From assembly GCF_007828865.1 (NCBI RefSeq), contig NZ_VIVK01000002.1:776602-840601 (forward strand): 64,000 nucleotides of DNA. The letters are read 5' to 3'. Positions 33,940 to 42,749 of the stretch are shown here, one piece after another; the first letter of the stretch is position 1; each line of letters starts with the position of its first letter. Origin of the DNA: Kribbella amoyensis (GTDB taxonomy: Bacteria > Actinomycetota > Actinomycetes > Propionibacteriales > Kribbellaceae). The translations under genes were made by a program, and so were the position numbers. Under the pieces are notes generated by a model. The model saw only the letters and a list, made by a program, of their open reading frames with translations. It did not search any database and was not told where the DNA came from.

Positions 33940-35467
33940 CCGGCCTGCCCCGACCGACGACGTTCCCGGCGGCATCGAACCGACCCAGGTCCGAGTGCGG
34001 TTCCCACCGTCGCCGACCGGTCTGCTGACCGTGGGCAACATCCGCAGCGCCTTGTTCAACTGGGCCTTCGCCCGCCACTACGGCGGCAAGCTGGTGCTGC
34101 GGATCGAGGACACCGACACCTCGCGCAACACCCCGGAAGCCCTGCAGTACACGCTCGACTCGCTGCGCTGGCTCGGCCTGACCTGGGACGAGGGCCCCGA
34201 GGTGGGCGGCGAGTACGGGCCGTACCTGCAGTCCGAGCGGATGGACGTGTACGCCGACGTCGTGGCCAAGCTGCTCGCCGCCGGCAAGGCGTACCACTGC
34301 TACTGCTCGCAGGAGGAGCTCGACCAGCGCCGTGAGGCCGCCCGCTCGGCCGGCCAGCACAGCGGGTACGACGGTCACTGCCGCACGCTCACCGAGGAGC
34401 AGGTGAAGGCGTACGTCGACGAGGGCCGGCGCCCCGTCGTCCGCTTGCGGATGCCGGACCGGCCGATCACGTTCGACGACCTGGTCCGTGGCGAGATCAC
34501 CTTCCTGCCGGAGAACCTCGGCGACTACGTCCTGGTCCGGGCCAACGGCCACCCGCTGTACCCGCTGGTGAACCCGGTCGACGACGCGCTGATGGAGATC
34601 ACCCACGTCCTGCGCGGCGAGGACCTGCTGCCGTCGACGCCGCGCCAGATCGCCCTGTACGAGGCGCTGGCCGAGATCGGTGTCGGCAACGGCCGGACCC
34701 CGCTGTTCGGGCACCTGCCGTTCGTGATGGGCGAGGGCAACAAGAAGCTGTCCAAGCGCGACCCGGGCTCCGGCCTCGGCGAGTACATGGAGCGCGGCTT
34801 CCTGCCCGAGGGGCTGCTGAACTACCTGGCCCTGCTCGGCTGGTCGATCGCGGACGACCGGGACGTGTTCACCATCGACGAGATGGTCGCCGCGTTCGAC
34901 ATCCGCAAGGTGAACGCGAACGCGGCCCGGTTCGACCCGAAGAAGTGCGAGGCGATCAACGCGGCGCACATGCGGCTGCTGCCGGCCGCCGAGTTCGCCG
35001 AGCGGATGATCCCGTTCCTGGCCAAGGGCGGGGTGCTCCCGGCCGATCCGTCCGACGAGCAGCGCCAGGTCCTCGCGGCCGCGGTGCCGTTGGTGCAGGA
35101 GCGGATGAACACGCTGTCGGAGTCCGTCGACATGGTGGGCTTCCTGTTCGTCGCCGACGACGCGTTCACGATCGACCCGGACGCGGCCGCGAAGGTGCTC
35201 ACGCACGACGCCGGCGCGGTGCTGGCGGCGACCGAGAAGGCGCTGTCCGAGCTGGCCGACTTCAAGACCGAGGCGATCGAGGCGGCGCTGCGGTCCGCGC
35301 TGATCGAGGGACTCGGGCTGAAGCCGAAGAACGCGTTCGGCCCGGTCCGGGTGGCGATCTCCGGCCGCCGGATCTCGCCGCCGCTGTTCGAGTCGCTGGA
35401 ACTGCTCGGCCGGGAGCGCGCGCTGCGCCGGCTCGAGCAGGCCCGCGCGCTGCTGCCGGCGGAGTGA
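33932..35467 (+). CDS. gltX: Glutamyl-tRNA synthetase
   Basis: 511 residues, class Ib aminoacyl-tRNA synthetase that charges tRNA-Glu (and, in actinobacteria lacking GlnRS, usually tRNA-Gln for later amidation). The HIGH-type motif lies in FPPSPTGLLTVGNIRSALFN, the second motif in GNKKLSKRDPGSG. The C-terminal helical domain recognises the anticodon. GTG 33932 overlaps the FAH-family stop. Notably tRNA-Gln and tRNA-Glu genes lie about 1 kb downstream. Confidence 0.95.
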   Translation: MTDRPAPTDDVPGGIEPTQVRVRFPPSPTGLLTVGNIRSALFNWAFARHYGGKLVLRIEDTDTSRNTPEALQYTLDSLRWLGLTWDEGPEVGGEYGPYLQSERMDVYADVVAKLLAAGKAYHCYCSQEELDQRREAARSAGQHSGYDGHCRTLTEEQVKAYVDEGRRPVVRLRMPDRPITFDDLVRGEITFLPENLGDYVLVRANGHPLYPLVNPVDDALMEITHVLRGEDLLPSTPRQIALYEALAEIGVGNGRTPLFGHLPFVMGEGNKKLSKRDPGSGLGEYMERGFLPEGLLNYLALLGWSIADDRDVFTIDEMVAAFDIRKVNANAARFDPKKCEAINAAHMRLLPAAEFAERMIPFLAKGGVLPADPSDEQRQVLAAAVPLVQERMNTLSESVDMVGFLFVADDAFTIDPDAAAKVLTHDAGAVLAATEKALSELADFKTEAIEAALRSALIEGLGLKPKNAFGPVRVAISGRRISPPLFESLELLGRERALRRLEQARALLPAE

Positions 35468-35471
35468 CCTG

Positions 35472-36449
35472 ATGGCGTACGACGCGACACCGCGTCCCGG
35501 GTCCACGACGGACGTCCGGGACGCGGGACCGCAGCCGTACCACCGGCTGCTCCGCAATCCGGTCACGGCGTCCTGGACCGTGGTGCTCGGCGCGTTCGCG
35601 ATCCTGGCGGGCTGGATGTTCGCCAGCGTCGTGATCCTGTCGATCCAGCAGGCGATCCGCCCCGATCCCGAGGGCACGGTGTCGTGGTTCGGCCTGCTCG
35701 CGACGAACCTGTCGCTGATCGCGCTGATCCCGCTCTGCCTCCTCGTCGCGACCCGGCTGAACCATCAGACCCCGGGCCTGCTGTCGTCGGTGACCGCCAG
35801 GCTGCGGTGGAAGCCGCTGGCCTGGTTCGCCGTCGCGGCCGTCGCGATCGAGTTGGTGATGCTCGGCGTCATCAAGGTCGGCGGGGTCGCCCTGCTCGAC
35901 AACAGCGGCAGCGGCGGCGGGGTCGCGTCGGACGCCGCGGCCGTGATCGCGGTGACGCTGCTCACGTCGACCTTCCAGGCTGCGGGGGAGGAGTACTTCT
36001 TCCGCGGCTACCTGCTGCAGGCCGTCGGCACCCTGGTCCGCAGCTCGCTGGTCGCCGTACTCGTGACCACGGTGCTGTTCACCATGGCGCACGGGATCTG
36101 GCCCTGGGAGAGCCCTGCGCTGTTCCTGGATCGGTTCGCGTTCGGTCTGGTGGCCGGGCTGCTCGTCGTCCGTACCGGCGGTCTGGAGGCGGCCATCGCG
36201 GCGCACGCGGCGAACAACGTGATCACCTTCATCTACGCGGCCCTGACCGACAGTGTGGGCGACAGCCTGGGAGCCCAGGACGCGCCTTGGTCGTTGGTGG
36301 CGGTCGACGTGGCGAAGTTCGCGCTGTTCGGCGCGGTGGCGATCTGGCTGGCACGCAAGCAGCGGCTGGCGACCACGTGCGACCTGCCGCTGGTCCCGGC
36401 GCCGCTCGGCGGGAAGGGCCTGGACGGGCCCGGCAAGAGGCTGGTGTGA
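35472..36449 (+). CDS. CPBP-family intramembrane metalloprotease (CAAX protease type)
   Basis: 325 residues with about eight hydrophobic helices. ABI/CPBP motifs: EEYFFRGYL (catalytic Glu-Glu, about 175), the His in MAHGIWPWE, and HAANNVITF. Such proteases act within the membrane; in bacteria some process peptides or give bacteriocin immunity. It starts four bases after the gltX stop, so may be cotranscribed. The target is unknown. Confidence 0.88.
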   Translation: MAYDATPRPGSTTDVRDAGPQPYHRLLRNPVTASWTVVLGAFAILAGWMFASVVILSIQQAIRPDPEGTVSWFGLLATNLSLIALIPLCLLVATRLNHQTPGLLSSVTARLRWKPLAWFAVAAVAIELVMLGVIKVGGVALLDNSGSGGGVASDAAAVIAVTLLTSTFQAAGEEYFFRGYLLQAVGTLVRSSLVAVLVTTVLFTMAHGIWPWESPALFLDRFAFGLVAGLLVVRTGGLEAAIAAHAANNVITFIYAALTDSVGDSLGAQDAPWSLVAVDVAKFALFGAVAIWLARKQRLATTCDLPLVPAPLGGKGLDGPGKRLV

Positions 36450-36480
36450 CGGGAGTGACAATCGCCGGGCGGGGCTCGTT

Positions 36481-36510
36481 TTGCTGTCTGGGCCCCGACA
36501 TGGGTATGCT
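36481..36510 (+). promoter_or_regulatory. Promoter of the tRNA genes
   Basis: TTGCTG (36481-36486) and TATGCT (36505-36510) with an 18-base spacer lie 54 bases before tRNA-Gln. The leader between them and the tRNA can fold (GGTTGTGAG with CTCTCAACC). Confidence 0.5.
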
Positions 36511-36564
36511 CTCCGAGCCAGGTTGTGAGGGCGGAAACAAACTCTCAACCACGGTGAAATGCCT

Positions 36565-36636
36565 TGGGGTATGGGGTAATTGGCAGCCCGTCTGATTCTG
36601 GTTCAGTTAGTCTAGGTTCGAGTCCTAGTACCCCAG
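36565..36636 (+). tRNA. tRNA-Gln (anticodon CTG)
   Basis: Acceptor arms TGGGGTA and TACCCCA, D-arm with GGGT/GCCC, anticodon arm CTGA-TTCTGGT-TCAG with CTG at the centre, and T-arm CTAGG-TTCGAGT-CCTAG with the TTCGAGT loop. 72 nt; the terminal CCA is not encoded. Confidence 0.92.
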
Positions 36637-36718
36637 CGAGCGATTGGACCCAGCCGAAGAAAATCGGTAGAGTCCATCCTCGTTGCCCGGCCCGCAAGGG
36701 TCCGGACAACAACCCTCT

Positions 36719-36794
36719 GGCCCCGTTGTGTAGCGGCCTAGCACGCCGCCCTCTCAAGGCGGTAGCGCGGGTTCGAATCCCGTCGGGGCTACCA
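36719..36794 (+). tRNA. tRNA-Glu (anticodon CTC)
   Basis: Acceptor arms GGCCCCG and CGGGGCT (first pair G-U), anticodon arm CCGCC-CTCTCAA-GGCGG with CTC at the centre, T-arm GCGGG-TTCGAAT-CCCGT. The 3' CCA is encoded (36792-36794). It follows tRNA-Gln by 82 bp. Confidence 0.92.
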
Positions 36795-36802
36795 GAGAAA
36801 GT

Positions 36803-36834
36803 AACAGCCGGATCCCTTAGGGGATCCGGCTGTT
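36803..36834 (+). terminator. Terminator after tRNA-Glu
   Basis: AACAGCCGGATCCC (36803-36816) and GGGATCCGGCTGTT (36821-36834) form a perfect 14-bp stem with a TTAG loop, followed by GTCTTG. It closes the two-tRNA transcript. Confidence 0.8.
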
Positions 36835-36891
36835 GTCTTGTCCGCGGGGGTGGACATTCGTCCAAGCCAGGCAGCCGGTCCGGCCCTGAGC

Positions 36892-37353
36892 ATGGCTGCC
36901 ATGCGCAAGCTCTTCTCCGCACTGTCCACGCTGCTGGTCCTCGCGATCGTCCTGCAGTTCTTCCTCGCCGGGATGGGCGCCTTCGACGCCGCCGGCCGCG
37001 ACGAGTCGTTCGCGCCACATCGCGCGCTCGGCTACGGGATTCTGCTGATCGCTGTCCTCCTCACCCTGCTGGCCGCCGCGGCCCGCTTGCCAGGGCGGCT
37101 GATCGGCGGGACCGGCCTGGTGGCCGGTCTCGTGCTGCTCCAGATCGTGATCGCGGTCACCGCGGGAGCGATCGACGGCTCCGGTGGCACCACCAGCACG
37201 ACGGCGAAACTCGTCTTCGGGCTGCATGCGATCAACGCCGTCGCCATCGCCTTCACGATCAGCCGGGTCGAGGCCCAGGTCGGCGCACTCGGCAAGGGTG
37301 GCGAACCGAGCCCGACCCGATCGCGGGAGCGGTCGGCCCGGCCGGCGCGATGA
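36892..37353 (+). CDS. DUF6220-type small membrane protein
   Basis: 153 residues, four hydrophobic helices: LFSALSTLLVLAIVLQFFLA, LGYGILLIAVLLTLLAAAAR, LIGGTGLVAGLVLLQIVIAV and VFGLHAINAVAIAFTI. GMGAFDAAGRDESFAPHRALGY between helices 1 and 2 is the family's conserved loop, with the His in the helix-2 entry and another His in GLHAIN; the pair could bind haem or metal (inference). The stop overlaps the start of the multicopper oxidase (ATGA), so it is probably its membrane partner. Confidence 0.78.
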   Translation: MAAMRKLFSALSTLLVLAIVLQFFLAGMGAFDAAGRDESFAPHRALGYGILLIAVLLTLLAAAARLPGRLIGGTGLVAGLVLLQIVIAVTAGAIDGSGGTTSTTAKLVFGLHAINAVAIAFTISRVEAQVGALGKGGEPSPTRSRERSARPAR

Positions 37354-39236
37354 CGACGCTGCACTGGATGCTGCTGGCCAACGGCATCGACGTGCTGAAC
37401 GTCGCGCTCTGGTTCGCCGCCGGCATCACCACCGCCTTCGGCCGGGTGCGGCCGGCGCTGGCCCTGCTCGCGGCGGCTCTGGTCACCACGGTGGCCAAAG
37501 CGGCGAGTGTTGCCGCACTTGCGAGCGCCGGCTGGTGGTTCGTCCAGGACAAGGTGCTGCTCGGCCTGCCGCTGCTCGTAGCGTCCGCCCTGGTGGCCGC
37601 TCTGTCCGCCGGGCGGCCGCTCATGGCGGCCTGGCGGGCCGGGACGAGCGAGGTACCGGCGGGCGGCGTCCTGGCGCTGCTGACGGCTGCCTATACCGCG
37701 CTGGCCGGGCTCGCGGTGACCTATCTCGTCGGCTACCCGCTCACGTGGGGCGCAGCCCTGATCACCGTCGCGCTTGTCGGCTTCGCCGTCCTGCTGACAG
37801 CTCGTGTCCTGGACGGCGACACGGCCCCAACCTCCGGCAAGACGCCCCGTTTCTCCCGTCGGCAGGTCCTGACGCTGGCCGGAGGTGTGGTCGTGGCCGG
37901 TGGGGCAGCGTTGTCTCTCAGGGCTCCTCAGTCGGCCAAAGGCCCTGCTCACCATCACCTGCTGTCGGTGGCGGACCTGCGCGGAGAGCTCACTCCGGCT
38001 CTGGGCGGCACTACTCGACGCCATGTCCTCACCGCCCAGAAGACGACGGTGCGACTTCCGTCGGGCCGCCGGCTCCGGGCCTGGACGTACGACGGGCAAC
38101 TGCCCGGGCCCGCGATCACAGCGAACCAGGGCGACCTGATCGAGGTGACTCTCCGGAACGCCGACATCGACGACGGCGTCACGATCCACTGGCACGGCTA
38201 CGACGTGGCCTGTGGCGAGGACGGCGTTCCAGGTCTCACCCAGGACTGGGTGGCTCCAGGCCAGGAGTTCGTCTACCACTTCAGGGCAGACCAGGTGGGG
38301 ACGTACTGGTACCACACCCACCAGGCATCTGCCGTCGGTGTGCGGATGGGGCTGTACGGCACTCTCGTGGTCCGTCCGCGGACTCCGCCTGCTGAGTCCG
38401 TTGACCTGACGCTGCCGGTCCACACCCTCGACGGCACGCTGCTCATCGGAGGGCAGGACGGTCGCATGCAGCGCACCATCACGCCCGGTACCGCGGTTCG
38501 GCTGCGGCTGGTCAACACCGATTCCGAGCCTCATCGGTTCGGGTTGGCCGGCACTCCGTTCCGGGTCGTCGCGGTGGACGGACGAGACCTCGACGGACCC
38601 GGCGAAGTCAGCGACGTGGCCCTCCGTCTGCCCGCAGGCGGCCGGTACGACGTCACGTTCGCCATGCCCTCCACCTCGGTGGCTCTCGTGGTCGACGACG
38701 ACCCGCGCCAGGGGCTGCTGTTGCGGCCGGAGGACGACGCGACGGCCGAACCGTCGTACCGGACCGGTGCTGAGCTCGACCTGCTCGGATACGGTACGCG
38801 GACAGCCGCGCCGTTCGCCACTGATCGGCACTTCACCCTGGTCCTGGACCGAGGGCTGGCGATGGTCGACGGGCGGCCGGCGTACGCCAACGGGCGGGGT
38901 CATCCGTCGATCCCCGATCACCTGGTCGCCGAGGGCGACCTCGTCCGGTTCACAGTGGTGAACCGCGGCCTCGCCAATCATCCGTGGCACCTGCACGGAC
39001 ACCCCGTGCTGATCCTGTCCCGGGACGGCAGGCGCAGTACCGGAAGTCCGTTGTGGGTGGACACCTTCGACGTCCGGCCGGGCGAGGTTTGGGAGGTCGC
39101 GTTCCGAGCCACGAACCCCGGCCTGTGGATGAACCACTGCCACAACCTGCCGCACGCAGATCAGGGAATGATGCTTCGCCTCGGCTACGACGCCATCACG
39201 TCACCATTCGCCCACACGGGGACGGGTCACAGGTGA
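37350..39236 (+). CDS. Membrane-tethered multicopper oxidase
   Basis: 628 residues. The first 160 or so form about four to five membrane helices. Then comes a Tat-like segment, FSRRQVLTLAGGVVVAGGAA (about 169-188), and the oxidase domains. All four copper motifs are present: TIHWHG, YWYHTHQ, HPWHLHGH and NHCHNLPHADQGMM (type 1 Cys/His/Met with the type 2/3 Cys-His). The family oxidises phenols, metals or nitrite; here the substrate is unknown. It is coupled to the DUF6220-type gene by ATGA and overlaps the 3' end of the convergent AraC-type gene by 10 bp. Confidence 0.88.
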   Translation: MTTLHWMLLANGIDVLNVALWFAAGITTAFGRVRPALALLAAALVTTVAKAASVAALASAGWWFVQDKVLLGLPLLVASALVAALSAGRPLMAAWRAGTSEVPAGGVLALLTAAYTALAGLAVTYLVGYPLTWGAALITVALVGFAVLLTARVLDGDTAPTSGKTPRFSRRQVLTLAGGVVVAGGAALSLRAPQSAKGPAHHHLLSVADLRGELTPALGGTTRRHVLTAQKTTVRLPSGRRLRAWTYDGQLPGPAITANQGDLIEVTLRNADIDDGVTIHWHGYDVACGEDGVPGLTQDWVAPGQEFVYHFRADQVGTYWYHTHQASAVGVRMGLYGTLVVRPRTPPAESVDLTLPVHTLDGTLLIGGQDGRMQRTITPGTAVRLRLVNTDSEPHRFGLAGTPFRVVAVDGRDLDGPGEVSDVALRLPAGGRYDVTFAMPSTSVALVVDDDPRQGLLLRPEDDATAEPSYRTGAELDLLGYGTRTAAPFATDRHFTLVLDRGLAMVDGRPAYANGRGHPSIPDHLVAEGDLVRFTVVNRGLANHPWHLHGHPVLILSRDGRRSTGSPLWVDTFDVRPGEVWEVAFRATNPGLWMNHCHNLPHADQGMMLRLGYDAITSPFAHTGTGHR

Positions 39237-40069
39237 CGTGCGGGCCAGGCGAGGTCGTCGATCGCGAGCCAGGGCGCTGTGGCTACGGCAGCGGGAGTGA
39301 TTCCGGTGAGGGCCTTGACGTCGCGGTGGAGGTGGGACTGGTCGACGTACCCGCTCTGGGCGGCGACGCTCGCGGGCGGGTGACCTGCCGCGAGCAGGTG
39401 TGCGGCGTGGTCGAAGCGCACCAGTTGCGCGGCGCGTTTGGGCGTGAGCCCGAGCTGCGACCGGAAGCGGGACCACAGGCGCTGCCGGCTCCAGCCGACC
39501 TCGTCGGCCAGGCCGTCGACCCGGACCCGACCTCGGTGCGCGACAGTCCGCTGCCAGCTGTGGACGACCTCCGGATCGACCGACGGCCGCGCGTCCAGCC
39601 GGCGGCTGAGGACGTCGGCGGCGATCGTGAACCGTTCGGCCCACGAGGTGGTGGAGCGCAGTCGGTCCTCGAACTGGCTGCCATCGCGGGTCCAGATTTC
39701 GTCCAGGGCGGCCACGGTCCCGGTGAGCTCGGTCGAGGCGCCGAGCACCGCCGCCGCGATGACCGGCGACAACCGGATCTGGAGACACTCTCCGCGCCAT
39801 CCGCCGGCCCGGAGCTGACCGGGGAGCAGGCCAGCGACGACGCTGCCCCGTCGGCGCCCACCCTCGGCGTCGTAGACGATGCCGCCGGCGTCGCTCAGAT
39901 CGACGATCAGGGTGACGGACGGGTGCGCGACCATCGCGATGTCCACGAACGCGGACGAACGGACGCCGAACCCGGCCATGCTGATGCCCGGCAGCCGAGC
40001 GGACAGGCGTGGGAGGGTGATGTCCACGTCCGACCAGCTCCAGCTGGGCGATGCCTCGGTCGACAGCAC
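39227..40069 (-). CDS. AraC-family transcriptional regulator
   Basis: 280 residues. The C-terminal AraC HTH pair: VDGLADEVGWSRQRLWSRFRSQLGLTPKRAAQLVRFDHAAHLL and ASVAAQSGYVDQSHLHRDVKALTGITP (the second holds the diagnostic helix and Pro). The N-terminal half is the sensing domain, with no sugar-type motif recognisable. GTG start at 40069, 9 bp after the hydrolase stop, so the two form an operon. It is convergent with the oxidase. Confidence 0.88.
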   Translation of the reverse strand: MLSTEASPSWSWSDVDITLPRLSARLPGISMAGFGVRSSAFVDIAMVAHPSVTLIVDLSDAGGIVYDAEGGRRRGSVVAGLLPGQLRAGGWRGECLQIRLSPVIAAAVLGASTELTGTVAALDEIWTRDGSQFEDRLRSTTSWAERFTIAADVLSRRLDARPSVDPEVVHSWQRTVAHRGRVRVDGLADEVGWSRQRLWSRFRSQLGLTPKRAAQLVRFDHAAHLLAAGHPPASVAAQSGYVDQSHLHRDVKALTGITPAAVATAPWLAIDDLAWPARHL

Positions 40070-40078
40070 GTGATCAGT

Positions 40079-40891
40079 CTACGAAGTGGGACTGTCCGCG
40101 GCCGCCGCCGTGAAGCCCAGCAGCAGTTCGCTCGTCGCCTCGGGCGCTTCGAGCATGGGGATGTGCCCCACGCCGGGCAGCATCTCGAGCCGCGTGTTCG
40201 GTACCGCCTCGTACTGCCGCGCCGACTCCGGGTAGTACCGCGGGTCGGCGGCGCCGAAGATCACGAGCACCGGGACGTCGAGGTCGGCGAGGCGATCGGG
40301 CGTGCTCCGCTCGGCGACGTACGCGCCGTTGCAGCGTAGGACCTTCCGGAACGTGCGGTAGGTGATGTTCTTCAGATCGGCGATCGCGTCGTCCGGGATC
40401 TCCACCGGGCGAGCTGTCGTTGCCCCGATGCCCTTGCGGATCATCGAGTCCGACCGCAGGGGCCAGAGCAGTGGCCCGAAGGGTGGCGCCAGCAGGGCGC
40501 GCAGGATGAAGGGCTGCGGCTGCTGAGCATCGAGTCCGGTCGCTGTACTGATCAGCACCAGCGAGCCCACCAGGTCGGGGCGCTTGTCGGCCAGCGCGAT
40601 CGCGACCCAGCCGCCACTCGAGTGCCCGGCCACGGGCACGTTCCGCAGCGCGAGGTCGTCGAGCAGCGCAGCAATCGCAGCCGCCTGATCGGGTACGTCG
40701 TACGTCGGTGCCGGTGACGATTGCCCACATCCGGGAAGGTCGACCCGGAGGACGTGATGCCGGCCGGCGAGTGTGCCGACCATCGGGGCCCAGGTGGCGC
40801 CGGAAGCCCCCGATCCATGAATCAGCAGCAACGGCGACGCGTTCTCGGGGCCGTCGTGGACCACCTGCATTCTGGGCACATGTCGAACCAT
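40079..40891 (-). CDS. Alpha/beta-hydrolase
   Basis: 270 residues from ATG 40891 (a GTG at 40945 would add 18 non-conserved residues). Catalytic triad: Ser in VAGHSSGGWVAIAL, Asp in VIFGAADPRYY, His in LPGVGHIPMLEAP. The oxyanion region is LLLIHGSGASGATW. Family members hydrolyse esters, epoxides, C-C or lactone bonds; the substrate is unknown. It is cotranscribed with the AraC-type gene and divergent from the VOC protein at 40987. Confidence 0.87.
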   Translation of the reverse strand: MVRHVPRMQVVHDGPENASPLLLIHGSGASGATWAPMVGTLAGRHHVLRVDLPGCGQSSPAPTYDVPDQAAAIAALLDDLALRNVPVAGHSSGGWVAIALADKRPDLVGSLVLISTATGLDAQQPQPFILRALLAPPFGPLLWPLRSDSMIRKGIGATTARPVEIPDDAIADLKNITYRTFRKVLRCNGAYVAERSTPDRLADLDVPVLVIFGAADPRYYPESARQYEAVPNTRLEMLPGVGHIPMLEAPEATSELLLGFTAAAADSPTS

Positions 40892-40986
40892 GCGCGAGAC
40901 GTTAAAGGGCTGCCGCCGGCCGGTCTTGGACGAATGTCCGCTCACTCGTCGTACCCGAAGGCACGACGCGCCCCCTACGCTGAGGT

Positions 40987-41370
40987 ATGGCCGTCGACTT
41001 CAACCACACCATCGTGAGCTGCAGTGACAAAGAGGCGTCCGCACGCTTCCTGGCCGGGATCCTCGGACTCGGCGATCCGACCAGCTACGGGCCGTTCGCC
41101 GTCGTCCAGCTGGGGAACGGGACGACGCTGGACTTCGCCGACGACCACGGTCGGCCGCACCGGCAGCACTATGCGTTCCTCGTCAGCGAGGAGGAGTTCG
41201 ACCAGATCCATGGGCGGATCGTCGAGCGTGGCCTGACGTACTGGGCCGACCCGTTCCACCGGCACGAGGGAGAGATCAACACCAACGACGGCGGGCGCGG
41301 TCTCTACTGGGACGACCCGGACGGACACAACCTCGAGATCCTCACCGTGCCGTACGGCGGCGGGCAGTGA
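40987..41370 (+). CDS. VOC-family (glyoxalase/bleomycin resistance) protein
   Basis: 127 residues with paired beta-alpha-beta-beta-beta modules. First metal-ligand His in NHTIVSCSDKEASARF, second in RQHYAFLVSEEEF, and Glu in the C-terminal YWDDPDGHNLEILT, the typical extradiol-dioxygenase/glyoxalase signature. The ligand is unknown. The next gene follows 13 bp later and may be co-transcribed. Confidence 0.85.
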   Translation: MAVDFNHTIVSCSDKEASARFLAGILGLGDPTSYGPFAVVQLGNGTTLDFADDHGRPHRQHYAFLVSEEEFDQIHGRIVERGLTYWADPFHRHEGEINTNDGGRGLYWDDPDGHNLEILTVPYGGGQ

Positions 41371-41383
41371 AGGCCTGAGCGCT

Positions 41384-41908
41384 GTGGCGCTCGCGGTGTG
41401 CTGGTTGTTCGACCGGCGGTCCGAACGGATGCTCCGCAACCTGTGGGTCCGGCTGGAGGAGCTCGGCGTCCCGACGCTGCGGTCGCACACCCACGGTCGG
41501 CACGTGCCACACCTGTCGCTGGCGGTTCTGCGGGAGTGGCGGCAGGACGCGGTGGCGAAGGCCGCCGCGGGGCTGCCGGACGGTGGATCGGTCCGCCTGC
41601 ACTTCGATGCGCTGGGCACCTTCCGCCGTGGCCGTGCCTGGCTCGTCCCTGCCGTCACGGCGGACGTTCTGACCCGCCAGGAGCGCGCGGTGTCAGCTGT
41701 CGTCGAGACCGGCGCGGATCTGCACCGGCACTACCAACCAGGCGTCTGGGTGCCGCACTGCACCCTCGCGCCGCGCGTACCGCTCAGTGCGCTCCCTGTC
41801 CTGGCGGCCGCGGTGTACGACGTACTGCCGCTCGAGGTGGAGGCGGACCGCGCCGCCCTCATCGACAGCGGTACGGGGCAGCGGTGGCTGCTCGACCACC
41901 TGCCCTGA
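41384..41908 (+). CDS. 2H phosphoesterase (2'-5' RNA ligase-like)
   Basis: 174 residues. Two His-x-Ser/Thr motifs mark the 2H superfamily: HVPHLSLAVL (about 45) and WVPHCTLAPR (about 128). Such proteins cleave or ligate 2'-5' or cyclic phosphodiester bonds (LigT, ThpR, CPDase). It starts from a GTG 13 bases after the VOC gene. The specific substrate is not inferable. Confidence 0.82.
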   Translation: MALAVCWLFDRRSERMLRNLWVRLEELGVPTLRSHTHGRHVPHLSLAVLREWRQDAVAKAAAGLPDGGSVRLHFDALGTFRRGRAWLVPAVTADVLTRQERAVSAVVETGADLHRHYQPGVWVPHCTLAPRVPLSALPVLAAAVYDVLPLEVEADRAALIDSGTGQRWLLDHLP

Positions 41909-41920
41909 CTACACGCCTGA

Positions 41921-42640
41921 CTACTCGGAGGCGCGGCGGAGGGCTTCGGAGAGGCGCTCGGCGGCCGCCATCACAGCGGGGGCGTGCATGCGGCCGGGCT
42001 GGCGGGACAAGCGTTCGATCGGACCGGAGACGGAGACGGCGGCGATCACCTTGCCGGAGGGGGAGCGGACCGGGGCGGAGACCGAGGCGACGCCTTGTTC
42101 GCGTTCGCCGACGGAGTGGGCCCAGCCGCGGCGGCGGACGCCGGCCAGGGCGGCCGCGTTGAAGGTCGCGTTGTGGAGGCCGCGGTGCATCCGCTCCGGG
42201 TCCTCCCAGGCCAGCAGTATTTGGGCTGCCGACCCTGCGGCCATGGTGAGCTGGCTGCCGACCGGGACGGTGTCGCGGAGACCGGAGGGGCGCTCCGCGG
42301 CGGCGACACAGACGCGGTACTCGCCCTGGCGGCGGAAGAGCTGGGCGGACTCCCCGGTGATGTCGCGGAGCCTCGCCAGCACCGGGCCGGCGGTGGCGAG
42401 CAGGCGGTCCTCGCCGGCGGCCGAGGCGAGCTCGCTCAGCCGGGGGCCGAGGACGAACCGGCCCTGCATGTCGCGGCCGACCAGCCGGTGGTGCTCGAGC
42501 GCGACCGCCAGCCGGTGCGCCGTCGGCCGGGCCAGTCCCGTCGCCGCCACCAGACCGGCCAGGGTCGCCGGGCCGGACTCCAGGGCGGACAGAACGAGAG
42601 CTGCTTTGTCGAGAACGCCGACTCCGCTAGAGTTGTCCAT
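41921..42640 (-). CDS. ndgR: IclR-family regulator of leuCD (NdgR/LtbR type)
   Basis: 239 residues from ATG 42640. N-terminal HTH: VLDKAALVLSALESGPATLAGLVAATGLARPTAHRLAVALEHH; C-terminal IclR effector domain with GSQLTMAAGSAAQILLAW and GVASVSAPVRSPSGKVIAAVSVSGP. It is divergent from leuC, the setting in which Streptomyces NdgR and Corynebacterium LtbR control leucine genes. The gene symbol is assigned by that context and similarity. It probably autoregulates through the palindrome at 42641-42659. Confidence 0.88.
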   Translation of the reverse strand: MDNSSGVGVLDKAALVLSALESGPATLAGLVAATGLARPTAHRLAVALEHHRLVGRDMQGRFVLGPRLSELASAAGEDRLLATAGPVLARLRDITGESAQLFRRQGEYRVCVAAAERPSGLRDTVPVGSQLTMAAGSAAQILLAWEDPERMHRGLHNATFNAAALAGVRRRGWAHSVGEREQGVASVSAPVRSPSGKVIAAVSVSGPIERLSRQPGRMHAPAVMAAAERLSEALRRASE

Positions 42641-42659
42641 GAGACGATATTGCCGTCTC
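42641..42659. promoter_or_regulatory. Operator between the IclR gene and leuC
   Basis: GAGACG (42641-42646) and CGTCTC (42654-42659) form a perfect palindrome with a seven-base A/T-rich spacer (ATATTGC). It abuts the start of the IclR gene and lies about 90 bp before leuC. Binding by NdgR/LtbR-type regulators is inferred. Confidence 0.65.
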
Positions 42660-42749
42660 GAATCGTGGAACGCAAGTCGCTTGTGCGCACCAATCCGGAG
42701 CAGTGTGAGCGAGAGAACACCGCACCACACACCTCGAAGGAGAAGTCTG

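Noticed and set aside
36565..36834. Integration site for a mobile element at the tRNA genes
   Set aside because: No integrase, no duplicated tRNA 3' end and no phage genes in the neighbourhood.
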